A DNA stretch of 64,000 nt from Candidatus Obscuribacterales bacterium (lineage in GTDB: Bacteria > Cyanobacteriota > Vampirovibrionia > Obscuribacterales > Obscuribacteraceae), in contig JAGVLS010000018.1 in NCBI GenBank assembly GCA_020054205.1, positions 274,188 through 338,187 of the forward strand. Reading direction: 5' to 3'. The position numbers and the translations under genes are program-made. The notes below the pieces were generated by a model. The model searched no databases. It was not told the DNA's origin and saw nothing but the letters and a program-made list of their open reading frames with translations. The stretch's first letter is position 1. The number at the start of each line of letters is the position of its first letter. Below are positions 53,781-62,429 of this stretch, piece after piece.

Positions 53781-55214
53781 ATGAGCAAATACATTTATAA
53801 TGGATTTTGTTTTTTATTTGTTTTAATTTTAGCAGCACTGTATTTTTGTAATTGGTCATTTGCTTTGTCTGTACCTTATTCATTAGGTTACGAAGGACCT
53901 ATTCTTTGGGCTGCAAACACACTGTCTGATTATAAAAACATTTATCCAGTTTCTGGGTTTATCAGCGAGCCTTGGATTGTTACTATTTATCCGCCTTTGT
54001 ATTTGACCATTTTAAGTATTTTAGTAAAACTTTTTGGTCCTGTTTATTTTGTTATGCGTATTTACAATATGCTCGCCACTATTTTACTAGCGATTATAAT
54101 CACCCGCTTATTTCGTGCTTTTAAATGTCCTTATTTTTTAATTGGCGCTTGTTTAATTTTTTTCTTTAGTTTTTCTTTTGTCTTATTACAAAGTTATGAA
54201 GCACGTCCTGATATTACAGTGATGCTAATTAGCGTTTTTATGATAGAAAGATTTGTACATATATATAAGAAAGGAAATCATTCATTTAAATCTTATTTGC
54301 CAGTTCTTTTCTTATCAGTTTTAGCAATATTAGCTAAACAACAAGCAATAGTGTTTATTTTATCTATTATTGTGTTTTTATTGGAGCAAAAGCTCTATAA
54401 GCTTGCTCTCAAATTTTTCTTGACTTGGCTCTTATCTGTTTTAGCCGTTGTATATATTTTGCAATTAATTACTGGTGGATTTATTCAGCATTTAACTTTT
54501 TTGGCACCGGTTAAATCAAGTATGGAAATTTTGGCTATAAATTTAAATGATTTAGGTGCAGACTGGCCAAAAGTTTTTTTTGCTTTAATAACAGTGCCCA
54601 TTATATTGTTTGTAGTAAAGAAGCTAAATGATTTAGAACAATTACCACTAATTTTATTTTTCGTCTCTTTTGCCTTGTTGTGTTATTCAATGGGAATTGC
54701 TGGTAGCAGTATAAATCACGCCATATCAGCTGCCTTTGCACTTAGCTGGTTTTTTGCTATTGCTCTAAAATATATGCCTAAGTCGCTCACAGTTGTTTTG
54801 ATAGTAATTAGTGCAATAGGTTTTACTGGGCATACAATATTGTTTGAAAATGGCCCAAAAGTTTTGCCCTTTGCAAAATCAGATATTGTCTATTTGAAAA
54901 GCTTAAATTTGAAAGATAAACTTGTTTTGACTGATGATCCAAATTTGAATTTTATTACTGATTCTAGACCAGTGATAATAGATAGCGTTACTTTTTTAAA
55001 CGTATGGAAATTTACTAACTCAGATTATTTGCATTTGGTTAATCAAATTGAAAAAAAATCATATGCTGCTGTGATGATTAATACTCATAGCTTAGAAAAA
55101 AATATTACTGTTTGGTGGCCGAAAGAAGTTATTGAAGCTCTAGAAAATAATTATAAAAAAGAAAAGAAAATATTTTGTAGTGCTTGGACAATTGATATTT
55201 GGTTGCCAAAATAA
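53781..55214 (+). CDS. polytopic GT-C-type glycosyltransferase
   Basis: 477 residues with about ten hydrophobic helices. The N-terminal helix is followed by a first extracytoplasmic loop (YEGPILWAANTL), and QSYEARPDITVML is a common GT-C feature (ArnT/PMT-like and DUF2029 relatives), the loop that normally holds catalytic acidic residues. A soluble C-terminal domain starts near residue 370. It would transfer a sugar from a polyprenyl-phosphate donor at the outer face of the inner membrane. The acceptor is unknown. Part of the patatin transcription unit. Confidence 0.8.
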   Translation: MSKYIYNGFCFLFVLILAALYFCNWSFALSVPYSLGYEGPILWAANTLSDYKNIYPVSGFISEPWIVTIYPPLYLTILSILVKLFGPVYFVMRIYNMLATILLAIIITRLFRAFKCPYFLIGACLIFFFSFSFVLLQSYEARPDITVMLISVFMIERFVHIYKKGNHSFKSYLPVLFLSVLAILAKQQAIVFILSIIVFLLEQKLYKLALKFFLTWLLSVLAVVYILQLITGGFIQHLTFLAPVKSSMEILAINLNDLGADWPKVFFALITVPIILFVVKKLNDLEQLPLILFFVSFALLCYSMGIAGSSINHAISAAFALSWFFAIALKYMPKSLTVVLIVISAIGFTGHTILFENGPKVLPFAKSDIVYLKSLNLKDKLVLTDDPNLNFITDSRPVIIDSVTFLNVWKFTNSDYLHLVNQIEKKSYAAVMINTHSLEKNITVWWPKEVIEALENNYKKEKKIFCSAWTIDIWLPK

Positions 55215-55220
55215 TATAGG

Positions 55221-56585
55221 CTATAGTGCAGCTAATGGCTCATTTTCATTTTGTTTTTTGCTAATATTTGAATCACTTTTGACAGTTTTACCAAGATACC
55301 ATGACATAAGGGCAGCAGCTAAACGTTTTGCGTCATGATGCCCTAGTAATTCCTTACTTGCTAAATTACGAGCAATTGTTTTAATACCAAGTTGTTTAAG
55401 TCTATCGGCATCATAAGATACTGGGGATACTGGTAAACTTTGATCAATATTTGGTAATTCAACGTTTACCATAACAGAATGAATAAAATCTTCGTGCTTG
55501 CTATAAGATTCACCTAAACCAGCATGATTGAAGAGCGCTAGGACATGATCAGAAACAGTGTAATTAATTGTTTCACCTTTTTGAGTCATTACATTGCATA
55601 CATATATTTTGCGAGCAGATGATTGCATTATTGCTTGCGGAATGCCCTTAACTAATAAGTTTGGAATAATTGATGTATAAAGCGAACCAGGTCCTAAAAT
55701 AAGAAAGTCCGCATTATTAATAGCTTCAATAGCTGCTGGGGTAGCTTCTGGTGATACAGGATCGCAGCTCAGTTTAATAATCTTATCTGTAGCATTAGCA
55801 ATATTAGATTCGCCTCTAATTATATTATTGTTTTGTAAGTGAGCAACCAGCGTCATGCTGGTGAGTGTAGAAGGAAGAACTTGTCCGCAGCTATTTAAAA
55901 TGCGGCTCGCCACTTTAGCAGCCTCTAGCATATTACCTTGTGTCATAGAACAAACAGCTGTCAAAAATAAATTACCAAAACTATGTCCTTCTAATCCTTC
56001 GCCTTGTTGAAAACGATAGCGAAATAATTCAGTTACAAGCTTATCTTCATCTGCTAAAGCAGTAATGCAATTTCTAATATCTCCAGGAGGAAGTACTCCC
56101 AGCTCTTGCCGTAATCTGCCAGAACTGCCACCATCATCACCAACTGTGACAATGGCGGTTATATTATTTGTAAATTCTTTTAAGCCATTAAGTAAATTGG
56201 ATAAACCAGTACCACCACCGACAACGACAACTTTAGGCCCCCGATTTAAATGTCTTTGTCTATATAAAACATCTGGTATTGATTCTCTATCGTCAGGTAA
56301 ATAAGCACCGAGAATAGAGCGAGTAAATCTAATCATGGCTATGGATACAGCAATAATACCAATTGAAATTGCAATTAGTCCGGATATTCTATGGGGTAAT
56401 ACTTCTGTTGCATGTTCGAGCATTTCTCGAATAAATCTGCCAGAAGCATCTACTGGGTGAAAACCTAAAAGCAAGAAAACACCAAATACAATTACTCCAA
56501 TACCGCAGAAAATAACCAATATCCATCGCTTTAAGCCTGGAAGCATCAGTGCTTGTAATTTATATTGCCAGGATTGTTTTCTCAT
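55221..56585 (-). CDS. yvcK: YvcK/CofD-like protein with N-terminal membrane helices
   Basis: Binds UDP-GlcNAc and in B. subtilis and mycobacteria controls cell-wall synthesis on gluconeogenic carbon. 454 residues. Two membrane helices (about 16-38 and 62-85) precede the domain starting RGPKVVVVGGGTGLSNLLNGLK. GDDGGSSGRLRQELGVLPPGDIRNC and GHSFGNLFLTAV are the conserved core. The membrane extension is usual in cyanobacterial homologues. It overlaps the RapZ-like gene by 4 nt, matching the yvcJ-yvcK pairing of Bacillus. Confidence 0.95.
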   Translation of the reverse strand: MRKQSWQYKLQALMLPGLKRWILVIFCGIGVIVFGVFLLLGFHPVDASGRFIREMLEHATEVLPHRISGLIAISIGIIAVSIAMIRFTRSILGAYLPDDRESIPDVLYRQRHLNRGPKVVVVGGGTGLSNLLNGLKEFTNNITAIVTVGDDGGSSGRLRQELGVLPPGDIRNCITALADEDKLVTELFRYRFQQGEGLEGHSFGNLFLTAVCSMTQGNMLEAAKVASRILNSCGQVLPSTLTSMTLVAHLQNNNIIRGESNIANATDKIIKLSCDPVSPEATPAAIEAINNADFLILGPGSLYTSIIPNLLVKGIPQAIMQSSARKIYVCNVMTQKGETINYTVSDHVLALFNHAGLGESYSKHEDFIHSVMVNVELPNIDQSLPVSPVSYDADRLKQLGIKTIARNLASKELLGHHDAKRLAAALMSWYLGKTVKSDSNISKKQNENEPLAAL

Positions 56586-57031
56586 TGCTTCGACACCAAA
56601 TTATCTTTGTTGGTAGTTTTTTTGCGTGTACCACTTAATTCTCTATGTTTACAAGCAAATTCATATTTAGGAAATATGGATTTTAGCTCTTTTGATAGAC
56701 TTTCAGCTAAAGCAGTTGATCTGTGTTGTCCACCAGTGCAACCAAAAGCAATTGTAAATTCGTAAATATTAAGTTCGGTAAGTTGCGGTAAAAGTGATTT
56801 CATCATAGCAATTATTGATTGTAAAAAATCTTTTGCTGCTTCTTGTTCAAGAACATAATCTTGTACTGCTTTATCTAAGCCAGTAAGAGGACGTAATTCG
56901 TCTACCCAATAAGGATTTTTCAAGAAACGTACATCAAAGAGAACATTGGCATTGGGTGGCGGACCTTCTTTGTAGCCAAAAGATATAATCGTGACAGAGA
57001 GTTGTTCGTTTTCTTTTTCTTTTGTTTTCAT
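56582..57031 (-). CDS. RapZ C-terminal domain protein, lacking kinase-like half
   Basis: 149 residues that match only the C-terminal half of RapZ/YvcJ. DVRFLKNPYWVDELRPLTGLD and FGCTGGQHRSTALAE (Gly97-Ser105) are the conserved RapZ C-domain motifs; this half binds GlcN6P and RNA in E. coli RapZ. The N-terminal P-loop domain of about 150 residues is absent, and the upstream gene does not encode it. Overlaps of 4 nt on both sides show an intact operon, so it is not an assembly break. Position before yvcK argues for control of amino-sugar supply. Confidence 0.9.
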   Translation of the reverse strand: MKTKEKENEQLSVTIISFGYKEGPPPNANVLFDVRFLKNPYWVDELRPLTGLDKAVQDYVLEQEAAKDFLQSIIAMMKSLLPQLTELNIYEFTIAFGCTGGQHRSTALAESLSKELKSIFPKYEFACKHRELSGTRKKTTNKDNLVSKQ

Positions 57032-57339
57032 GGCAGCATATTCACTTTATATGTGGATGATAACCAATCTTGAAATTGTTCATTATCAAAAGAATTAATG
57101 ATTGGCATGGCAGAACATGTTCTAAGTAAAACTCTATCTTTTAAAGATATATCTATTAAAGCGTATCCACATACATAACAAGTTTTTGTTTCATTAGCAT
57201 CATTTGCAATTTTTGCCGATAATGAATCAGTATTGAACTGTTTAATATAAAAATCAATAGGTTTTTTTAGTAAGCGTTTTTCTAGTCCTATCCCTAAATG
57301 GGCTAGTCCTTGTATAGTTTCTTTGAAATCAAAAGGCAA
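57028..57339 (-). CDS. 103-residue protein between def and the RapZ-like gene
   Basis: Soluble protein with TCYVCGYALIDISLKDR, a CxxC pair that might bind metal, and RTCSAMPIINSFDNEQFQDWL near the end. No family recognised. It starts with TTG, with GGAG 8 nt upstream, and ends overlapping the RapZ-like gene by 4 nt (ATGA), so it is translationally coupled to it. 15 nt separate it from def. Its position suggests a link to the RapZ-YvcK pathway. Confidence 0.65.
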   Translation of the reverse strand: MPFDFKETIQGLAHLGIGLEKRLLKKPIDFYIKQFNTDSLSAKIANDANETKTCYVCGYALIDISLKDRVLLRTCSAMPIINSFDNEQFQDWLSSTYKVNMLP

Positions 57340-57354
57340 TTGGCAGCTCCATTT

Positions 57355-57933
57355 CTAACCAATTAATTGTTTTTGCCCAGGCACGCTTATAGATGTGTGG
57401 GTATTTGTATTAATAGGAATGTCTACATTTTGTCCCATAAATCCATGCTTGCTAAGCTCAATATCTGCTGCTAATTTTGATACAGCTTTATCAATGAATA
57501 ATTCGCCTTCCAAATGGTCCATTTCATGTTGAATGGCTCGACAGAGCAAATCACCTGAAGCCTTTAATTTAATTGTTTTTCCGCTAAGATTTTGATATTT
57601 AACCACTATGTCGTGGGCACGTTTAACTTCAAAATAAACACCAGGAAAACTTAGGCATCCTTCAGAACCAATTATTTCACCGCTTGCTTCAATTATTTCT
57701 GGATTGATAAAAATAATTGGTTTGGCTGGCTCTTCATCAGTGCTAGTGTCAATTACCATAATTTGTTTGCTAACACCAACTTGTGGAGCTGCAAGACCAA
57801 CTCCATTATTTGTGTACATAGTATCGAGCATATCCTGTGCTAATTTCCGAATTGATGAATCAATACGGGTAATCTTTTTGGCTTTTTGCCGCAATACTTC
57901 AGCTGGATAATATTTAAGCTCAAGGTTTGCCAT
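57355..57933 (-). CDS. def: peptide deformylase
   Basis: Metalloenzyme removing the N-formyl group from new proteins. 192 residues with the three family motifs: GVGLAAPQVG, EGCLSFPG (Cys metal ligand) and QHEMDHLEGELF (two His and the catalytic Glu). The final 30 residues form an extra tail. It heads the operon def-orphan-rapZC-yvcK. Confidence 0.98.
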   Translation of the reverse strand: MANLELKYYPAEVLRQKAKKITRIDSSIRKLAQDMLDTMYTNNGVGLAAPQVGVSKQIMVIDTSTDEEPAKPIIFINPEIIEASGEIIGSEGCLSFPGVYFEVKRAHDIVVKYQNLSGKTIKLKASGDLLCRAIQHEMDHLEGELFIDKAVSKLAADIELSKHGFMGQNVDIPINTNTHTSISVPGQKQLIG

Positions 57934-58077
57934 ACTTTAAGAGCAGCCTCATATGTGGTTCTTGACCGATATTAGCATACTCTTGGCAATTTTACTAAGG
58001 TCAAGACCGTAATATATGAAGATGAAAGACAAATTTGGGATATATATATTGAAAACCAGAAGTAAGGAGTGTAATTA

Positions 58078-58845
58078 ATGAGATTTCCTTTGGCTTTAGT
58101 ACCGGCTTTATTGACTCCTCTAATCTTAACTATTTTATTTGTAAGTCCTTTGTGGGCAGTGCAATTAAAACCACAATTATTCTCTGTAAACACAAAAGAT
58201 TCTGTGATACTCAAATCTGATATTTATTCGCCCATAAATATTGGCTCTGATAAAAAAGTTGTCCTTTTATTACATATGTTAGGTCACAATCGACGAGATT
58301 ATGATGCTCTTATTTCTCCACTTACATCTTTAGGTTTTGAAGTAATTGCGCTTGATTTGCGTGGACATGGGCAATCAACAAAAAGACTTGATGCAACTTC
58401 GATTGACTATAAAACTTTTGATCAATCAGCATGGGCAAAACTGCCAAACGATATAGAAAAAGTGATTGATCAAATTATTGAGCGTGACGGACAAAATACA
58501 AAAATTTATATAATTGGTGCTTCTATTGGAGCTAATACGGCAGCAATTGTAGGAGCTAAGTGTGCTTCTGTACCTGCTGTAATACTATTATCTCCAGGAC
58601 TTGACTATAAAGGACTAAAAACTGAGGCAGCCTTGGCTCAATTTAAAAAACCAGCTTTTATTGTTGCCTCAAAAGATGATGAGTATTCTTTTGACTCATC
58701 TAATAAACTCAAATCAATAGACAACAAACTTTTTACTCTAAAAGCATTAGACAATGCTGGACATGGTACTGATATGTTAATGAACGATCAAAGCTTAATG
58801 GCGGCAGTAGTAGACTGGTTGAAAAAACAAGCTAATATAAAGTAA
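58078..58845 (+). CDS. secreted alpha/beta-hydrolase
   Basis: 255 residues with a signal peptide (PALLTPLILTILFVSPLWA). The fold is visible in VVLLLHMLGHNRRDY (oxyanion region), VIALDLRGHGQST, the nucleophile elbow IGASIGANTAA (GxSxG with Ser), FIVASKDDEYSF (Asp) and DNAGHGTDML (His). It acts outside the inner membrane as an esterase or peptidase of unknown substrate. AAGGAG before the ATG. The following gene starts by TAATG overlap. Confidence 0.88.
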   Translation: MRFPLALVPALLTPLILTILFVSPLWAVQLKPQLFSVNTKDSVILKSDIYSPINIGSDKKVVLLLHMLGHNRRDYDALISPLTSLGFEVIALDLRGHGQSTKRLDATSIDYKTFDQSAWAKLPNDIEKVIDQIIERDGQNTKIYIIGASIGANTAAIVGAKCASVPAVILLSPGLDYKGLKTEAALAQFKKPAFIVASKDDEYSFDSSNKLKSIDNKLFTLKALDNAGHGTDMLMNDQSLMAAVVDWLKKQANIK

Positions 58846-59810
58846 TGCATAAAGGATATAAGTCTTTAATTATTTTATTTATTGGTGTTTGTGTAAGCAT
58901 TTTGGCAAGCACAGCTCAAGCAGCTGACTGGGGATATGATAATGAAGAGAATGAAAAGCGATCTTCCTTGTCGCGTCCTTCGCTTTTTGCTAGAGATTCT
59001 AATATAGAACCTGCAAAAAAACCTGCTATAGAACCGGCAAAAAAGACTGTGTTGCCCAATAATAAAAAACCTGTCATCACTAAAACCAAAATTGAAACTT
59101 ATGAACGTAAGATAGATAATTTTTTGCAAGCATCAAGTTATTGGTTAGAACTTTTTGATTTGATTAGTGATAATTCGCTCGATGTTCCTAATAAACAAAA
59201 GATCAAACAGTATTTGTCTAATAAAGCAAAACAGTCTCCTGCCTCCATGCAAGCAGTTTTGTCTATCAATACTTATTGGCCAAAAGTAAAAGATGTAATA
59301 ACTAAAAACGAAGAGCAAAAAGCAAATTATCGAGATCTATTTAAGTCATTATTGCGTATGAGTAATGATGCAAACAAGAGTAATACTTCTTCTTCAGATG
59401 GCGAAGACATAATAACTGATGTTATAGTCCAAGTATTAGGTCCTGTTAGAATTGCTATTGCCGGCAATCCAGCTTTGACAGAAGATAGTATTAATAGTTA
59501 TGCTGATATGGCTTGTTTTTTGTATGAACAAAAACATCCAGGAAAAACAATTGATGCCGATGATAACCGACTTGTTTTTGCTACAGTAATAAGAGAGAAA
59601 TTTCAAAATGCGCCGTCGATAGCTGCTAAACAAGCAATGGCAAATTTTTCTCTTAGTTGGTCTAAATTTAAAATTGCTTGGGTGCAAGCGAATGATGAAA
59701 CCAGGCACAGCATGGTAGATCACCTAGCTAGTGACGGGGTCAATACAGCACTCATACTAAAAAACAATCCAGTATTAGATTCTGTTTTGAAACAATGGCA
59801 ATGGCCATAA
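58845..59810 (+). CDS. secreted protein of unknown function
   Basis: 321 residues with a signal peptide (SLIILFIGVCVSILASTAQA-AD). A short Lys/Pro-rich repeat follows (IEPAKKPAIEPAKKT, near residues 52-67), then a mainly helical body. No family recognised. The start overlaps the stop of the alpha/beta-hydrolase gene (TAATG), so the two are made together and probably act together in the envelope. Confidence 0.72.
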   Translation: MHKGYKSLIILFIGVCVSILASTAQAADWGYDNEENEKRSSLSRPSLFARDSNIEPAKKPAIEPAKKTVLPNNKKPVITKTKIETYERKIDNFLQASSYWLELFDLISDNSLDVPNKQKIKQYLSNKAKQSPASMQAVLSINTYWPKVKDVITKNEEQKANYRDLFKSLLRMSNDANKSNTSSSDGEDIITDVIVQVLGPVRIAIAGNPALTEDSINSYADMACFLYEQKHPGKTIDADDNRLVFATVIREKFQNAPSIAAKQAMANFSLSWSKFKIAWVQANDETRHSMVDHLASDGVNTALILKNNPVLDSVLKQWQWP

Positions 59811-59822
59811 AATTGCAATGAT

Positions 59823-60407
59823 TTATTGCGGCTTAATCTTAACTGGGATGCCTGAACAGAGCAGCCAAACTGTATCGGCTTCTTTAGCTACAATTTGATT
59901 GACTATACCTAAATAATCACGAAAGGCTCTTCCTAATGGTGTCGTTGGAACAATGCCTGAGCCTACTTCGTTAGTAACAACAATAAAATCAATATCTTTT
60001 TGATTGTTTATGCTAGATAGTAATTTTTTAGTAGTTTCTATAATTGGTTTTTCTTTATTGTCGAAACTTTTTATATTGATGTCAGCGCAAGTTTTATCGT
60101 CAATATTTTCACCTTCAAATAATATTGATGTGACAAACAGGGAGAGGCAATCGATAATTGCTAGAATTGGTTTTTGTGGGATATCTTGGATTTTTTGAGA
60201 CAAATCTGTTGTTGCTTCAATCGTTGTCCAATTATCTGGGCGTCGTCTTCGGTGTTTTTCAATGCGTGCTGTTTGTTCTAGATCGCTATCTATGTGTTTC
60301 ATTGTCGCAAAATAATAAATAGATTTGTTGGAACTAGTAGCGAGTGATTCAGCAAATGTTGATTTGCCTGAACGTGCGCCACCAGTTATCAAGGTTAGGT
60401 TTTTCAC
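59823..60407 (-). CDS. cobU: adenosylcobinamide kinase/guanylyltransferase
   Basis: Late step of vitamin B12 synthesis or salvage: phosphorylates adenosylcobinamide and adds GMP. The P-loop ITGGARSGKST, the RIEKHRRRRPDNW motif with the guanylylated His, IIDCLSLF and VVTNEVGSGIVP are all present. I start it at the GTG at 60407 (194 residues), just before the P-loop strand, as is usual. The frame is open to a TTG at 60467, but that start would overlap the divergent gene at 60461. No other cob gene is nearby. Consistent with the B12-binding mutase subunit at 9501. Confidence 0.93.
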   Translation of the reverse strand: MKNLTLITGGARSGKSTFAESLATSSNKSIYYFATMKHIDSDLEQTARIEKHRRRRPDNWTTIEATTDLSQKIQDIPQKPILAIIDCLSLFVTSILFEGENIDDKTCADINIKSFDNKEKPIIETTKKLLSSINNQKDIDFIVVTNEVGSGIVPTTPLGRAFRDYLGIVNQIVAKEADTVWLLCSGIPVKIKPQ

Positions 60408-60460
60408 TTTCTTGTCTTTTTCTACTAATATAGATGAGGTTCCAGTTTTGGATAATTTTG

Positions 60461-61108
60461 ATGACAACTAATGATTTTAAATTTCAAAATATAACTAATA
60501 GAAAAAAGAGATCACGTTCGTCATCAGGATCTTCATTTGATTCTACAGCACTTTATCAATCCTTTATGGATGCATATGTAAAACGTATCAATGAGTCTAC
60601 TCTTAGAGTGACATATGGTGGAGTACGTATAGGCTCTGCTAAATATTCCCGCTTAGCACAAATAAACTTAAAAAGTCGCATCATTACTTTTTCACGCTTT
60701 GCTATTGAGAATGTGCCAGAGCGTGGTAGGCGCTACCTTGTCATCCATGAATTAGCACACGTGAAAGAATCTAGCCACAATAGAAAATTTTGGGCAATAG
60801 TTGCTGAACATGAACCAAGCTATAGACAAGTTGAAAAAGAATTAGAACTTGCCTTTGCACGTAATGTAAAAGAATTGAGACGTGCTGAAGCATCGAAACT
60901 GATTTTGTCTCCTCAATTAAAAAGTGTTCAACTAAATAGTCAACCTACTGTTGTTGAACAGATCAAACTCGATTTATTCTCAGATGCGACGGAAAGTGAA
61001 GATCATTTTGATGCCACTGAAGAAGGCTCTGACAGTTGGTCTAAGTATGAGGAAGTGATTTTGCATGGCGGTTCTGAGCCTGATATGAATGAACTAGAAT
61101 TTCTTTGA
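60461..61108 (+). CDS. YgjP/WLM-like metal-dependent peptidase
   Basis: 215 residues. After a Ser/Arg-rich start, RYLVIHELAHVKESSHNRKFWAIV is the YgjP/DUF45 signature, HExxH with a third His six residues on, followed by the helix to EHEPSYRQVEKELE. E. coli YgjP-type proteins are putative zinc peptidases or nucleotidases. The C-terminal 70 residues are acidic and unstructured-looking. Start at the ATG at 60461; no membrane segment. Confidence 0.85.
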   Translation: MTTNDFKFQNITNRKKRSRSSSGSSFDSTALYQSFMDAYVKRINESTLRVTYGGVRIGSAKYSRLAQINLKSRIITFSRFAIENVPERGRRYLVIHELAHVKESSHNRKFWAIVAEHEPSYRQVEKELELAFARNVKELRRAEASKLILSPQLKSVQLNSQPTVVEQIKLDLFSDATESEDHFDATEEGSDSWSKYEEVILHGGSEPDMNELEFL

Positions 61109-61156
61109 TGGCGAAATAGAGTAGAATGAATCTGGCTAGGGGTGAAAAGAAATTAG

Positions 61157-62422
61157 ATGAATACCAGGAAAGTAGTAGTAACAGGCATCGGCATGATTAG
61201 TCCAGTTGGAGTTGGGCGTCATGATACGTGGCAGGCTTTACTCTCAGGAAAGAGTGGAGTAGCACGTATTACACATTTTGATGCCGCTGCAATTGGGCTA
61301 GAAGTGCAGATTGCGGCAGAAGTCAAGGGGTTTGATATTGCTAACTTTTATCCCGATAAAAGAAAAGTTGGCTCCATGCTTAAAGAAATGGATCGGGTAA
61401 CTCTGTTTGCTATGGCTGCAGCAAAACTTGCTTTAGAAGATGCTCAGCTGGAAATTCGCAAAACAGTAACTGAGCGTGTAGGTACATTTATTGGAACTGG
61501 TGTTGGTGGCTTAATTACTACCACAGCTGATCAGTTGAAACTTATGGAAGGTGGACCAAAGAAAATTGGGCTTCGCTCAATTATTCGTTTGATGCCAAAT
61601 GCTCCTTCTGGACAAGTGGCAATTGAACATGGTGCAAAAGGGCGAGCAAAGAGCGATGCTACCGCTTGCGCTAGTGGATTAGATTCTCTCTTTGATGCTT
61701 ATATGTGGATAAAGAGTAATCGTGCTGACGTAATGATAGCCGGTGGTACAGAAGCTTCTATTAATCCTTTTGCTCTAGCATCATTTGGTAATATGATGGC
61801 TTTATCTAAGCGCAACGATGTTCCAGAAGAAGCTAGTCGACCATTTAACATAGACAGAGATGGTTTTGTTATGGGTGAAGGTTCAGTCATTCTTGTTTTA
61901 GAAGAAGCTGAGCATGCAATGAGACGTAATGCGCCGATATATGCTGAGATCATTGGTGGTGGTGCTAGTTGCGATGCAACCCATATTGTGGCACCTGATG
62001 AACACGGTGCAGGTGCTGCACGTGCAATTAGAGAAGCTCTTGCTGAGGCAGAAATTGATCCAAGTCAAATTGATTATATAAATGCTCATGGTACTTCTAC
62101 GCCATTAAACGATGAGCGAGAAACTTTGGCTCTTAAATCTGTATTTGGTGATCATGCGTACAAAGTAGCTATATCAAGTACCAAATCAATGGTAGGGCAT
62201 TTGTTGGGTGCAGCTGGCGCAATTGGTGCAGCAGCTGCTGCTCTTGCTATTCACCATCAAAAAGTACATCCGACAATCAATTACAAAAAACCAGACCCAA
62301 AATGTGATTTAGACTATGTGCCTAATGTATGTAGAGACGTAAAAATAAATCATGCAATGGTAGAAGCACTTGGTTTTGGTGGTCATAATACAGTTTTGGT
62401 AATGAAAAAATTTGTTGCCTAA
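61157..62422 (+). CDS. fabF: 3-oxoacyl-[ACP] synthase II
   Basis: Condensing enzyme elongating fatty acids. 421 residues of the thiolase fold. Cys171 (SDATACASGLD), His311 (INAHGTSTPLND) and His348 (TKSMVGHLLGAAGA) form the catalytic triad. N-terminal VVVTGIGMISPVG is typical. GGTGAAAAG precedes the ATG. No acpP or fabG is adjacent; acpS at 11010 serves the same pathway. Confidence 0.97.
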   Translation: MNTRKVVVTGIGMISPVGVGRHDTWQALLSGKSGVARITHFDAAAIGLEVQIAAEVKGFDIANFYPDKRKVGSMLKEMDRVTLFAMAAAKLALEDAQLEIRKTVTERVGTFIGTGVGGLITTTADQLKLMEGGPKKIGLRSIIRLMPNAPSGQVAIEHGAKGRAKSDATACASGLDSLFDAYMWIKSNRADVMIAGGTEASINPFALASFGNMMALSKRNDVPEEASRPFNIDRDGFVMGEGSVILVLEEAEHAMRRNAPIYAEIIGGGASCDATHIVAPDEHGAGAARAIREALAEAEIDPSQIDYINAHGTSTPLNDERETLALKSVFGDHAYKVAISSTKSMVGHLLGAAGAIGAAAAALAIHHQKVHPTINYKKPDPKCDLDYVPNVCRDVKINHAMVEALGFGGHNTVLVMKKFVA

Positions 62423-62429
62423 TTAGCAA

